A DNA stretch of 64,000 bases. Source: Pseudonocardia ammonioxydans. Its GTDB lineage: Bacteria; Actinomycetota; Actinomycetes; Mycobacteriales; Pseudonocardiaceae. The DNA is taken from contig NZ_FOUY01000012.1 of NCBI RefSeq assembly GCF_900115005.1, forward strand, positions 1-64,000. Direction: 5' to 3'. The notes beneath the pieces are model-generated. The model saw nothing but the letters and a program-made list of their open reading frames with translations. It was not told the DNA's origin and ran no database searches. Below are positions 26,426 to 34,771 of this stretch, piece after piece (within the stretch, counting starts at the first letter, position 1; each line of letters opens with the position of its first letter). The position numbers and the translations under genes are program-made.

Positions 26426-27325
26426 TCATCGCTGGGTCCTGGTCTCGGGGTCGTCGGTGACGAGGTGCAGCCCGGTCGAGGCCGGCTGCGGGGTCTCGCG
26501 GAGCTGTTTGAGGGCGTCGGCGGCCGTGCCACGGCCGACCTCGGCCAGTGCCTGAAGTTCGCGCACGGTCGGGAGCGCACCGTGGAGGAACCGGTGGCGC
26601 TGCGCGGCGTCCCGGGCTCGGTCCCGGGCCGGGGTCTCGGTCGCCGACGATGCTCCGGTCGTGTCGGTGGTGCGGGACGGGCGCGGGGCGCCGGACACGG
26701 GTCCGGCCGCGTCCGGCCGGTCGGACACAGGCGGCTCCGGCGGCGGGATCACCGGACCGTCGAGCACCGCCCACGGCGAGTGTCCGGCGTCCAACCCGAC
26801 CTGGGTGTCCGATGCCGTCCGGGCGTCCGACCGGACACCACCGACCACTCGAACACGACCAGCGGTCCGGTCGCAGTCGCCCGCGCCGGGGCGGTCCGCC
26901 GCGAGTAGGTAGAGCAGGTGCGCCACGACCGCGGCAGCCACCGCGGGCCACGCACCCACACCGAAGCGCAACGCCGGACTCACCGCCAGCCCGTCGCCGA
27001 GCGCGACGGCGTCGGAGGCGAGGTAGACCGCCTGCGCCAGCCCCGATAGGCCGGCGGAGACCACGACCACCGTCCAGGCGTAGCGGGCCGCGGAACCTTG
27101 CAGGCGGGCGGTGGCGGCGTAGGCGACCAATGCGAGCCCATCGGTGATCAGCGGGTAGATCCACGCGATCCCGGCCGGGACGCGGGCGGCGACGGCGACC
27201 TCGAACAACCCGTGCGCGGTCGCGACCGCCGCCCCGAGCGCGACCGCCAGACCCGGTAGCCACACCACCGCCCGCGACCACCGCCCCGGCCTGCCCCGCT
27301 CCGGGGTGCGACCGGCGCTCACCAC
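26426..27325 (-). CDS. DUF2637 membrane protein with C-terminal HTH-like segment
   Basis: 299 residues. The N-terminal half has four hydrophobic spans (around 20-42, 50-68, 82-103 and 120-142), the DUF2637 arrangement found on actinobacterial plasmids and integrative elements. A long Pro- and acidic-rich linker leads to a C-terminal helical segment (PTVRELQALAEVGRGTAADALKQLR) that resembles the helix-turn-helix found at the end of such proteins. The role is presumed to be in conjugative spread or DNA handling at the membrane. The start GTG overlaps the preceding gene by 7 bp. Confidence 0.75.
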   Translation of the reverse strand: MVSAGRTPERGRPGRWSRAVVWLPGLAVALGAAVATAHGLFEVAVAARVPAGIAWIYPLITDGLALVAYAATARLQGSAARYAWTVVVVSAGLSGLAQAVYLASDAVALGDGLAVSPALRFGVGAWPAVAAAVVAHLLYLLAADRPGAGDCDRTAGRVRVVGGVRSDARTASDTQVGLDAGHSPWAVLDGPVIPPPEPPVSDRPDAAGPVSGAPRPSRTTDTTGASSATETPARDRARDAAQRHRFLHGALPTVRELQALAEVGRGTAADALKQLRETPQPASTGLHLVTDDPETRTQR

Positions 27326-28419
27326 GGGTCCGCCCGACCATCGTCGCCGTCGTAGCGGCCGTGGTCGCCGTCATCGGGATCGTGCCCGGAACCGTCGCGG
27401 TCGGCGGCGGAGTCGCCTCGGTCACAGCCCCGGGGATCGCTGTCCCATCGGTCACGTGCCAGATCAGCGGCGATTCCATCGAGTGCGTGGCGGGCCTGCT
27501 CCAGCGGGTCCGGTACCACCGCAGGACTCGCGGGCGCTTCCTCGTCGGTCCCGCCGGCGGTGTCGTCAATGGTGGGCTCGGCGACCGGGTCCTCGTGTCG
27601 CGGTCCAGCGTCGAGGTCGGTGACGCTGTCGGCGCGATCGTCGGTGTCGAGCCCGTTGTCCCCGACTACCCGGTACTCGGTGTCGCGGCGGCGGTCTTCG
27701 AGCACGTCCTCGACGAGCATGGCCAGGGAGTCGTTCTCGTCGAACCACCGACCCCACTCGGCGCTGTCCGGAGCGTCGGCGACGACCTCGTCCACGACCG
27801 CGGAGAACGCGACCAGATCGGGGTCGCGGACCCGCTGGGCGTCCTGCCACAGCGGCCAGTTCGCCAGCGGTGTCGCACGATCCGGCACGACCGCCGCAGC
27901 ATCGGTCTCCCAGGGCGGCCCTGGATCGTCATCCAGTCCGGTGCCGGCCTCGTCCGAATCCCTGTCGTTCGAAGCGCTGTCCCGGCCGCGGGTGGCGCGG
28001 TCGGCGTCGGCGGTGACTCGGTCGGTGTCATCGGATGCTGCGTCGGCCCTGGGGTGCGAGCGGGGTTCGCGATTCCATGACGCCGGAGTGCCGGCGGCGT
28101 GCCGGTAGGCCTCGAGTGCGTCGTCGGCCATCTGCGCAGCCCGGGCCGCCACCGCGGCCCGGCCCCTCTGCCCGGCGTGATCAGCACTACGGCCGACCAC
28201 CGCGTTACGGAACTGGGCACGCGCCGTCCGGGATAACGAGTCCAGTTCGGCGGCGCGGTCGAGGAGCACCTCGGCCTTCGCCGATTTCAGCTGATGCGGG
28301 ACCTGCCGCAGCGCGCGCAGGTCCGCCTTCCGCGCCCGCGCCACCGCGACCAACCCGCGCACCGTGTCGGCGATCCCGCGCAGATAGCCCACGCGCTCGC
28401 GGTCGTGGCGGGGGTTCAT
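27319..28419 (-). CDS. Element protein of unknown function, acidic Asp-rich C-terminus
   Basis: 366 residues, no recognised family. The first 130 residues are basic and helical (ARARKADLRALRQVP, SAKAEVLLDRAAELDSLSRTAR). The middle holds a short Trp-rich conserved-looking block (ANWPLWQDAQRV, SAEWGRWFDENDSLAMLVEDVL). The last third is a low-complexity Asp/Arg/Gly tail. It overlaps both neighbours by 4-7 bp, so it is coupled with the transfer genes. The split into basic head and acidic tail suggests a nucleic-acid or protein bridging role, but this is speculative. Confidence 0.65.
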   Translation of the reverse strand: MNPRHDRERVGYLRGIADTVRGLVAVARARKADLRALRQVPHQLKSAKAEVLLDRAAELDSLSRTARAQFRNAVVGRSADHAGQRGRAAVAARAAQMADDALEAYRHAAGTPASWNREPRSHPRADAASDDTDRVTADADRATRGRDSASNDRDSDEAGTGLDDDPGPPWETDAAAVVPDRATPLANWPLWQDAQRVRDPDLVAFSAVVDEVVADAPDSAEWGRWFDENDSLAMLVEDVLEDRRRDTEYRVVGDNGLDTDDRADSVTDLDAGPRHEDPVAEPTIDDTAGGTDEEAPASPAVVPDPLEQARHALDGIAADLARDRWDSDPRGCDRGDSAADRDGSGHDPDDGDHGRYDGDDGRADPW

Positions 28420-29093
28420 CCGAGACCACCCCCGGACGCCTCAGGGAATCCGGCTGGCTCGGGCGGAGGCTGATCGCGGCCGGTGGCCCACCAGCCGACG
28501 ATCCGTCCGGTGTGCCCGAGGCCAGGAACCTCGGCCGGAGACGACGGGACCTCGGACCAGCCGGGCCGGGGCTGGTGGCGCTCGATCGAACACGACCCGA
28601 CCGACTTGCGCAGCCGCGCGACGACGCCGGGGCGTTGGCGGTCATGCCAGTCCCCCGCCGCCCCCACCGACGCGGTGGCGCCCTGGTACGCCGCGCACCA
28701 GGCGTGCATCAGCCACAACAGTTCTTCGACCGCGTCCGGGTGCCATAACCAGCATTCCGGTAACACCTGTGCACCGTCCGGGTAGCGCAGGAACACCGTC
28801 GCCAGCCACGACCCCAGCTCCTCGACCAGGGCGTGGAGTTCGTCGGGGTCGGAGGGGGCGAGTAGCCACGACGGCGCCGGTTCCGGGCTGCGCCGCGCGG
28901 TGACCGCGGCCAGCGCATCGGTCAGCTTCGCCACCAACCCGGCGATTTCCTCCACCCGCCCCGGCAACCCCTCGGTCGCCTCGGCAAGGGTGTCGACCCG
29001 GCGGCGCACCACATCGAGCTCGCGCGCGAGGCTCGGGATCGGGTCACCCGGCGCGCCGCTGTCCGGCGCGGGCGGGATCCTCGGCCCGGTCAC
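28416..29093 (-). CDS. DUF4913-family mobile-element protein
   Basis: 225 residues. The N-terminal 70 residues are helical with heptad-like spacing (LARELDVVRRRVDTLAEA). The central block LLAPSDPDELHALVEELGSW to CWLWHPDAVEELLWLMHAW and WHDRQRPGVVARLRK (about 75-170) is the DUF4913 signature known from actinobacterial plasmids and integrative elements. Function is unknown. It starts by GTG/ATG overlap with its upstream neighbour and overlaps the next gene by 4 bp. Confidence 0.72.
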   Translation of the reverse strand: MTGPRIPPAPDSGAPGDPIPSLARELDVVRRRVDTLAEATEGLPGRVEEIAGLVAKLTDALAAVTARRSPEPAPSWLLAPSDPDELHALVEELGSWLATVFLRYPDGAQVLPECWLWHPDAVEELLWLMHAWCAAYQGATASVGAAGDWHDRQRPGVVARLRKSVGSCSIERHQPRPGWSEVPSSPAEVPGLGHTGRIVGWWATGRDQPPPEPAGFPEASGGGLG

Positions 29094-29611
29094 CGCGCCT
29101 GCCCCGCTTCGTCGTCGAGCACCCGCTGACCGATCGTCGGCGGTTCCGCCCGGGCCGCGACTGCGTCCTCGATCAGCAGAGCGCCGTGAACGTCGCCGAT
29201 CCGGCGCTCAACCGATGCCAGGTCCGTGGTCGCGTCGTCGCTCCTGCGATACGGAGCACTGACGACCGACTCGAACCTTCGACGTTCGGTCTCCTCGCCC
29301 GCCTGCGGATCGCTGTCGTCGTCGACGTGGGCGAGGGCGTCGAGGTGGGCCTGGTGCGCGGCGTCGTAACCGTCGGCAAACCAACCGTCTGAGTCGTCGC
29401 GCTCGATCTGGGCGCGCAGGCGGCGCCGTGATGCGTCGTAGTCACGCTGCTCGCGGAGCTGGTCCCCGATCAGATCCAGGACCCGTTCCCGGTCGGCCTC
29501 GTACCGGGCGATCTCCTCCTCGGACGCCGCACCCCGGGCGGAAAGCAGCTCCTGCAGCCGCTGTTGCAGGTCCGCGACGTCGGACTCGTGCACGCGCGGG
29601 CGGCGGCTCAC
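29090..29611 (-). CDS. Predicted coiled-coil element protein
   Basis: 173 residues, strongly charged. Heptad-rich stretches at about 10-75 (VADLQQRLQELLSARG, YEADRERVLDLIGDQLREQR) and again near 130-150 (DLASVERRIGDV) suggest coiled coil. No enzyme motif and no recognised family. It sits between the coupling protein and the DUF4913 gene with 4-bp overlaps on both sides, so it is probably a component or accessory of the DNA-transfer machinery. Confidence 0.6.
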   Translation of the reverse strand: MSRRPRVHESDVADLQQRLQELLSARGAASEEEIARYEADRERVLDLIGDQLREQRDYDASRRRLRAQIERDDSDGWFADGYDAAHQAHLDALAHVDDDSDPQAGEETERRRFESVVSAPYRRSDDATTDLASVERRIGDVHGALLIEDAVAARAEPPTIGQRVLDDEAGQAR

Positions 29612-31488
29612 CGTCCCGCCCCCTCGTCATCGTCAGCCGCGGCCGGAAGGGCCCGCGCCGGGGCTTGGTCGTGGATGACGGCCAGCTCGCGGAACATCGC
29701 ATTCGCATCCCGCCGCCGCTCGAACCGCTCCCGAAACCGATCCGGCCACCACCTGGCGAGCGCGCCCAGCCCGAGCTGGGCGAGGTCGTCGCGCCACACG
29801 AGCAGCCGCGCCCACCGAAACGCCCGCGCCGCACGCACATCGACCCGCCGCACGCTCCGCTCGAACCCCCGCACGTCCCGGCGGCGCCACGCCATCCGGG
29901 CCCGGCCGATCACCGGCGCGATCCCGCGCCGGATCACCACCACCCGTCCCGCGGGTAGGTTCGCGATCTGCGCCGGGGCCAGCACCGGCACCTTCCGCAC
30001 CGTGCGCGAGGCGACCCGACCATGCAGGTCCGTCGTGACGACCCGCTCGTCGCGCTCCCCGGCCAGGGTCGACCAGAACTCCAGATCGGCCTTGTCCCGG
30101 GTGCCGCCGAAGACCATCACCGCGGCGGTGTTGTTCAGGATCGTCGCCGCCTTGTGCTCCCCCCACCGGGCCAGCAGCTGGGCGCGGGACTGGAACGCAC
30201 ATAGGATCGTCACACCCCGTCCGCCCATGTCCGCGGTCCAGGACTCCAGCGGGACGGGACTGATCAGGGCGGCCTCGTCGAGGAACAGCCCCAGCGGCGG
30301 GTCCAGCCGGCCCGTGGACTGGCCGGTGGCGATGCGGCGGGCCTCGCGGGCGATGTGCCCGGTCAACGCACACACCAGCGGCGCAGTCTGCGCCTCCTCC
30401 GCACCGAGCAGGAACACCGTCGCCCGATCGTCGAGCAGCCGCGCGACGTCGAACCCGTCACCGGACTCGGCGGCCTTGGCCGCGGCCGGATGCGACAGCC
30501 ACCCCAACGCCGGCATCACACTCGAAGTGATCGACGACCGGGTGCGCTCGTTCGTGGTCAAGAACTGCATCGCGTCCTGCTCGAACGCCGCCACCCCCGA
30601 ACGCCGCAACAGCGCCGGGACCTCGCGGCCGGCCGTGTCCGGCTCGGCCACCCACCCCAACACGTCGGCCATCCGCTTGCCGCCCAGCGCGGCGGCGTGC
30701 AGCAGCGCGGCCAGGACGCGTCGGGCCTGACCATCCCAGAACTCGCGGTCTCCGCTCGTGCCGGAGGCGACCGCGGCGAGCATGTCGGTGGCCCGCTCGG
30801 TCGCCGTCACCGCATCGCTGCAGCCGGTCAACGGATCGAAGGTGATCGTCGAAGCGCGGTCGCCGAGGCCGGCAGGGTTGAACACGAACACCGGGCCCCG
30901 ATCGCGCCGGCGCAGCGGCGCACACAACTCGAGCAGATCCGTGCGGGTCGAGGTCACCAACGCCGCACCTGGGGCGTCGAGCACCCGGCCTGCGAGCCAG
31001 CCGGTCTTCCCGGTCCGCGGGCCACCGACGACGATCACCACGTCCTCGACCAGCGCCCACACCCGCTGCACCCCGACCCGGCACAGCTCCACCGCCCCCG
31101 CGGTCGTCGCGACACGCAGCCGCCCCCAGCGGCCCAGCCCAGCCAGCGATGGACGCACCGTGGCCCGCCGACGACGCACCGCGAGCGTGCCCGCGTGACA
31201 GGCGATATCCACACCGGAGGCGACACCGGCCTTCCGCCGCGTCCGCGACGCCCACCGCGACACCGTGGCCGACGAGCGCGACCATCGGTGCCACACGAAA
31301 ACTCCGGCCAAGCCGACGACCGCGGCCAGCGCGGGCCAGGACAAGGCCGTCACGATCGTCGCCGCAGGAAGCACTGCGACCGCGGCCAGGCCGACAGCCA
31401 ACGCCCGGGCGCCACGAGCAAGCGCCAGCACGGCACCGCCGGCACACAACGCCAGCACGAGGCTTGTGGAGCTGAACAGAACACCCAT
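29608..31488 (-). CDS. Type IV coupling protein (TraG/TraD/VirD4-like ATPase)
   Basis: 626 residues. Three hydrophobic segments lie within the first 80 residues and anchor it in the membrane. The ATPase core carries Walker A GGPRTGKT near 160 and Walker B LGLFLDEAAL near 388, plus a conserved CAFQSRAQL near 415. It would bring relaxase-bound DNA to a secretion channel. Basic helices near the C-terminus may contact DNA. The ATG at 31488 overlaps the upstream stop (ATGA). No VirB4-type ATPase or channel gene is present in the window, so transfer would rely on genes elsewhere. Confidence 0.82.
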   Translation of the reverse strand: MGVLFSSTSLVLALCAGGAVLALARGARALAVGLAAVAVLPAATIVTALSWPALAAVVGLAGVFVWHRWSRSSATVSRWASRTRRKAGVASGVDIACHAGTLAVRRRRATVRPSLAGLGRWGRLRVATTAGAVELCRVGVQRVWALVEDVVIVVGGPRTGKTGWLAGRVLDAPGAALVTSTRTDLLELCAPLRRRDRGPVFVFNPAGLGDRASTITFDPLTGCSDAVTATERATDMLAAVASGTSGDREFWDGQARRVLAALLHAAALGGKRMADVLGWVAEPDTAGREVPALLRRSGVAAFEQDAMQFLTTNERTRSSITSSVMPALGWLSHPAAAKAAESGDGFDVARLLDDRATVFLLGAEEAQTAPLVCALTGHIAREARRIATGQSTGRLDPPLGLFLDEAALISPVPLESWTADMGGRGVTILCAFQSRAQLLARWGEHKAATILNNTAAVMVFGGTRDKADLEFWSTLAGERDERVVTTDLHGRVASRTVRKVPVLAPAQIANLPAGRVVVIRRGIAPVIGRARMAWRRRDVRGFERSVRRVDVRAARAFRWARLLVWRDDLAQLGLGALARWWPDRFRERFERRRDANAMFRELAVIHDQAPARALPAAADDDEGAGR

Positions 31489-32003
31489 CAGTCGGCCCGT
31501 CCCGTCCGCTCGCGCCATGCCACGATCTCGGTGACACAACGGGAACACGTTTCGGAATGTCCGCGTTCCTGATCGTTCGGGTGCGCTCCGGACGGGCCGA
31601 GATCAGTCACCCGCTGCTCGCAGATGCCGCAGATCCAGCGCAGGTCGGTCTGGGTGTGGGAATCGACGCGGCCGGTGACCTCGTCGAACGCGCGCTCCCC
31701 TACCGGCGGGAGAATCTCGTCCTCACCGATGCCGAGCGCGGTAGCGATCTCCCCCCATGACTGGCCCGCGGAGCGGGCTTCGCGGGCATAGTCGACGATT
31801 GCCGCCTCTGCCGCATTGCGCGTCAGGAGCGCCGCGCGGATTCCGGCCGATGGGTCGTCGACAGTCGGGCGGGTCATGCTCGTCCCGGCTATCGGGGTCC
31901 ACACCTCGACCGCGCCGAAGGCGGCCACGGCCAGCCGGTGGATCTGCCGGCGGATCTGCCCGGCAAGGCGCTCACGCTCGGTAGGTCCCCCGAACAGGCT
32001 CAT
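31488..32003 (-). CDS. Small Cys-motif protein of the element
   Basis: 171 residues. A central helical segment (ARSAGQSWGEIATALGI, near 82-98) looks like a helix-turn-helix, and the C-terminal third has two CxxC pairs (RWICGICEQRVTD and CSRCVTEIVAW), likely a zinc ribbon. Together they suggest a DNA-binding regulator of the transfer operon. Family not recognised. It overlaps the coupling-protein start and the preceding WhiB gene by 1-4 bp. Confidence 0.6.
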   Translation of the reverse strand: MSLFGGPTERERLAGQIRRQIHRLAVAAFGAVEVWTPIAGTSMTRPTVDDPSAGIRAALLTRNAAEAAIVDYAREARSAGQSWGEIATALGIGEDEILPPVGERAFDEVTGRVDSHTQTDLRWICGICEQRVTDLGPSGAHPNDQERGHSETCSRCVTEIVAWRERTGRAD

Positions 32004-32581
32004 CGCGCACCCCCGGCCGGCGCCTCGGCGACCAGAGCGGCCGCCCAGCGGTCCACTGTTCGCCGCGACACCCCGCAGTCGATCGCGACCTGTGTCCGGT
32101 CACCGCCGGCCGCCAGCGCGGCCAGCCCCGCATCCCGACCCGGCGAAGCCCGATGCGCCTTTGCCATCGCCACACCGCGCCCGAGACCACGTCGCCGCGG
32201 TGTTCGAGTGGCACGGCGACGTTCGGCGCGCTCGGCCTCGCTCAAGCCGCCTGCGATCCCGAACGGCAGCACCTCCATCGCCCAGGCCAGGCACTCGGTC
32301 CGCACCGGGCAACCGGTACAGATCCGCTTGGCGGCAGCCTCCGCCCGGGCCAGTTCGGGTCCCCCGGCGGCGGTCGGGAAGAACGTCTCCGGCTCGCTGC
32401 CACGACAGGCAGCCCGCGACCGCCAGTCTCCGCAATCGCCCCGGGCGTCGTCGCATCGTACGGTGGTCATCTCGCCTGCCTTCTGTTGATCTGCGGGTAG
32501 AGCGGCCCGGCGACTGTGTCCCGCCAAGAACCCGTCGCCGAGCCGATCCACCACCTCGGTCTGTGTCCTGCGCGTGCTCAC
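32000..32581 (-). CDS. WhiB-family iron-sulfur regulator with extra HTH tail
   Basis: 193 residues from the GTG at 32581, which overlaps the preceding stop (GTGA) and has GGGAGGAA upstream; an ATG at 32470 is an alternative giving 156 residues. The WhiB core has the four Cys (RAACRG near 58, CTGCPVRTEC near 88-97) and the turn FGIAGGLSEAER, normally G-V-W-G-G, here altered to G-I-A-G-G. Beyond the basic AT-hook-like tail is an unusual extra segment GDRTQVAIDCGVSRRTVDRWAAAL that looks like a homeodomain-type helix-turn-helix. WhiB proteins act with sigma factor to switch genes in response to redox signals. Here it probably controls the element. Confidence 0.78.
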   Translation of the reverse strand: MSTRRTQTEVVDRLGDGFLAGHSRRAALPADQQKAGEMTTVRCDDARGDCGDWRSRAACRGSEPETFFPTAAGGPELARAEAAAKRICTGCPVRTECLAWAMEVLPFGIAGGLSEAERAERRRATRTPRRRGLGRGVAMAKAHRASPGRDAGLAALAAGGDRTQVAIDCGVSRRTVDRWAAALVAEAPAGGAR

Positions 32582-32997
32582 TGATTCCTCCCGCGCTCCG
32601 GCATCCGTGCGGGCGCTTCGAACAGACCCGGTGACGCGTCCTCGCGCTCGCGCTCGGCGTGTCGATCCACCTCTGGGTCCCGCCGCGTCCGGGCTCCCGG
32701 CACCCGCCCGGCAAGGTGGGCCAGCCACCCCGGTAACGGACGACGTTCCAGCAGGCACAGGGCGACCACCCGCGAGGGGCACCCCTTCCGCGCCGAGGTC
32801 ACCGCCCACTGACACGTCGGGCACCGGCCCACGACTGGGCAGTCGTGGTCGACCAACACTTGCAACAGGTCTGTCCGCCCGGCCGCCCGCAGAAGCCGCC
32901 GGTCGACCTCGTCCACCTTTACTGCCGGCTCCAGTACCTGCCGCCGGTGCTCGGGGTCACTGTGACCACCGGGCTTCGTCGAGCGATGCCGTGGCAC
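32578..32997 (-). CDS. Small Cys-containing element protein
   Basis: 139 residues starting at GTG 32997. A central block HDCPVVGRCPTCQWAVTSARKGCPSR (about 52-77) holds four Cys in a CxxxxxCxxC plus C pattern, likely metal binding. The ends are Arg-rich. No family recognised. It overlaps the WhiB gene by GTGA and begins inside the end of the next upstream gene (40-bp overlap), which is larger than its neighbours' overlaps, so the start is less certain. Confidence 0.5.
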   Translation of the reverse strand: MPRHRSTKPGGHSDPEHRRQVLEPAVKVDEVDRRLLRAAGRTDLLQVLVDHDCPVVGRCPTCQWAVTSARKGCPSRVVALCLLERRPLPGWLAHLAGRVPGARTRRDPEVDRHAEREREDASPGLFEAPARMPERGRNQ

Positions 32998-33244
32998 CGG
33001 TATCGGTCAACCCGTAGCGCAGCCCATCCGCCTCGATCGGCTCCCCGATCCGGCCGTACTCGTCCGGGCAGAGCACCGATCCGTCCGGATGGGAGAAGTC
33101 GGGGGCTCGACCGGCGCGAGCCGGCCAACCCGGCGGCGGTCCATCCACCACCGGGTCCCAGCAGCCCGGGCACACGAGCTCGGTCAGGTCGAGCAGACCG
33201 TCGCTCGGCTCGGGAATCGTGTTGTGCTTGGTAATCGTGTCCAC
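32957..33244 (-). CDS. Small element protein with CxxC and Asp/Pro-rich region
   Basis: 95 residues from the GTG at 33244, chosen because GGGAG sits seven bases upstream. The translation begins DTITKHNTIPEP and has ELVCPGCWDPVVDG near 22 and a later CPDEYGRIGEPI. The frame remains open upstream to an ATG at 33529 that overlaps the next gene's stop, giving an alternative 190-residue product. The extra part is low-complexity Arg/Ala/Gly sequence and less convincing. Function unknown. Confidence 0.5.
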   Translation of the reverse strand: MDTITKHNTIPEPSDGLLDLTELVCPGCWDPVVDGPPPGWPARAGRAPDFSHPDGSVLCPDEYGRIGEPIEADGLRYGLTDTGATASLDEARWSQ

Positions 33245-33525
33245 GCTGATCTCCCGCTCAGTTGAGGTGAGCCGGTCGACCCGGCCCCGGGTGGCGGCGT
33301 CTGCCCCGCCACCGCGCCGTGAGGCGCGCGTTGCCTCGGAGGCTCGCCGTCCAGGGCCGGCCGCCGGCCGGTCGCGCCGCGACGCGCAGCGCCCTTGACG
33401 GGGAGACTGGCCGTGCTGAACTCGGGCCGGACGGCTCGCCGTCTCGCCGATGACGGGGCCATCCGTGCTCTCGGCCCACCCGGCCCTGAGGGCGAACTCC
33501 TCGGGTTGCCCTCCGGCTGCCGCGC
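33245..33525. other. Possible untranslated gap or N-terminal extension within the element
   Basis: About 280 bp that is either the low-complexity N-terminus of the preceding small protein (ATG at 33529) or a leader region. The minus-strand translation is Arg/Gly/Ala-rich without conserved motifs. No hairpin or promoter is convincing. Confidence 0.3.
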
Positions 33526-33786
33526 TCATCGGTCACCGCCCCCGTTCTCGGCGACCGCCGGGCCGGTCTGGGCCGGCTGCGTGTCGTTCAGGGCTGGTGT
33601 CGCGGCCCGGTCGAACGCCGACACGAACGTCGATACCGCGCCGGGAAGGCCGGCACCTACCGGCGTCGCCAGAAACAAGACGAGCGCAAGCAGCGAGAAC
33701 ACCACCGCGCCACCGGCCGATCGCGCTTTCGCGCAGATCAGAGCACCGATGATCGTGATCAGCAACAGAACCCCGACGCTGCCCAT
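33526..33786 (-). CDS. Small membrane protein of the element
   Basis: 86 residues with two adjacent hydrophobic spans (about 4-17 and 27-46, LLLITIIGALI and VVFSLLALVLFLATPVG) followed by a polar tail. It starts by TGATG overlap with the excisionase-like gene. Small two-span proteins are common in actinobacterial conjugative elements, but no specific family is recognised. Confidence 0.55.
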   Translation of the reverse strand: MGSVGVLLLITIIGALICAKARSAGGAVVFSLLALVLFLATPVGAGLPGAVSTFVSAFDRAATPALNDTQPAQTGPAVAENGGGDR

Positions 33787-34085
33787 CACGCAGTCCGCCC
33801 GGCGCGGGCTTCGCGGCTGTCCGGGTGTGCCATGACCGAGGCCGGATCGGTCTCCCGAGTCCATTCTTCGGCGACGGTACGGCTGATGTACCACCGGTTC
33901 CCGATTCGACGGGCCGGCAGGACGTCCGGTATCAGCCGTCGGATCTTCTGGCAGTTGGAGCTGGCGGACCCACCCTCACCTACAGCACCGAACCACAGCT
34001 CGGCGACTTCCTCGACGGTGAGGAGTAGCGAGCGCTGTCGTGGTAACGAGCGCTCGGGTAGAGATTCGCGATCGTGAATGGACAT
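33786..34085 (-). CDS. Excisionase-like (MerR/Xis-type) DNA-binding protein
   Basis: 99 residues from the ATG at 34085 behind GAGGGGAACAG. The core LLTVEEVAELWFGAV, NCQKIRRLIPDVLPARRIGNRWYISRTVAEEW (about 20-75) has the shape of an excisionase or MerR-type winged helix, with an insertion between the helices. In elements with a tyrosine integrase such a protein often directs excision. It is the first gene of the transfer transcription unit and is separated by a strong hairpin from the regulator and flavoprotein pair. Confidence 0.68.
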   Translation of the reverse strand: MSIHDRESLPERSLPRQRSLLLTVEEVAELWFGAVGEGGSASSNCQKIRRLIPDVLPARRIGNRWYISRTVAEEWTRETDPASVMAHPDSREARAGRTA

Positions 34086-34149
34086 CTGTTCCCCTCGTGT
34101 GTCAGGCACCGGTGAAGCGGTGCGACCACAGGAGAACCCCGGAATGCGC

Positions 34150-34180
34150 GAGGGACCCGGACAAACTGTCCGGGTCCCTC
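34150..34180 (-). terminator. Perfect hairpin downstream of the flavoprotein gene
   Basis: GAGGGACCCGGACA-aac-TGTCCGGGTCCCTC, a 14-bp perfect stem with a 3-nt loop, 24 bp beyond the stop of the flavoprotein gene on the minus strand. It should end the regulator-flavoprotein transcript and insulate the excisionase-transfer genes. Confidence 0.75.
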
Positions 34181-34204
34181 AGCGATCGCGATTGATCATC
34201 AAAA

Positions 34205-34771
34205 CTAGCTATCGGCGATGACCCGGTCAACGCGTGTGAGAACTGTGTCCCACGGGATTTTGCGATCTGGTGGAGCTTGACGAGGCTCGTGCAGTGCCCA
34301 GACCTCCGGCCCGTAGATCAAGTGGACACCGCCGGCGCGCAACGTGGTGAGGTGCCGTTCCCACGCCGGGTGCCGTGCGTGGGCTGCGTTCACGCGGGGA
34401 AAGACCACGACCGGGGTGGCCGGATTGCCGATGGCCTCACCGACTGTCGTGAGCGCCTGGTTGTCGGCGATCCCGAGGGCGAGCTTGGCGACTGTGTTCG
34501 CCGAGGCGGGCGCGACGACGTAGCAGTCGACGGGTGGATGCGGGCTCCGCTCGTCAGGACCTCGCGGTGCGACCCGTACTGGCAGCCCGGTCGCCGTCTC
34601 CAGCTCCGCAAGCTCGCCAGAGTCAGATAGCCAGCTGCCTGCTGTGGGAGTCAGAGTGACGGCCACGCGCCATCCACGTTCCAGGGCCGGGCCGATGAAC
34701 GAGTCACGAATCGTGTCGACCCCGCCGACGGCGGTGGCGACCAGGCCGATGACCGGCCGGTCGTCGGTCAC
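34205..34771 (-). CDS. Flavoprotein of the HFCD/PPC-decarboxylase fold, element-encoded
   Basis: 188 residues with the FMN-binding flavoprotein fold: GLVATAVGGVDTIRDSF at the N-terminus, the loop APASANTVAKLALGIADN (about 88-105) typical of phosphopantothenoylcysteine decarboxylase-like proteins, and a later NPATPVVVFPRVN. The fold-family catalytic His of such decarboxylases is not obvious near the N-terminus, so activity is uncertain. The GTG start overlaps the stop of the XRE-TPR regulator (GTGA). This regulator-flavoprotein pair beside the integrase recurs in actinobacterial integrative elements; its function has not, to my knowledge, been defined. Confidence 0.7.
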   Translation of the reverse strand: MTDDRPVIGLVATAVGGVDTIRDSFIGPALERGWRVAVTLTPTAGSWLSDSGELAELETATGLPVRVAPRGPDERSPHPPVDCYVVAPASANTVAKLALGIADNQALTTVGEAIGNPATPVVVFPRVNAAHARHPAWERHLTTLRAGGVHLIYGPEVWALHEPRQAPPDRKIPWDTVLTRVDRVIADS

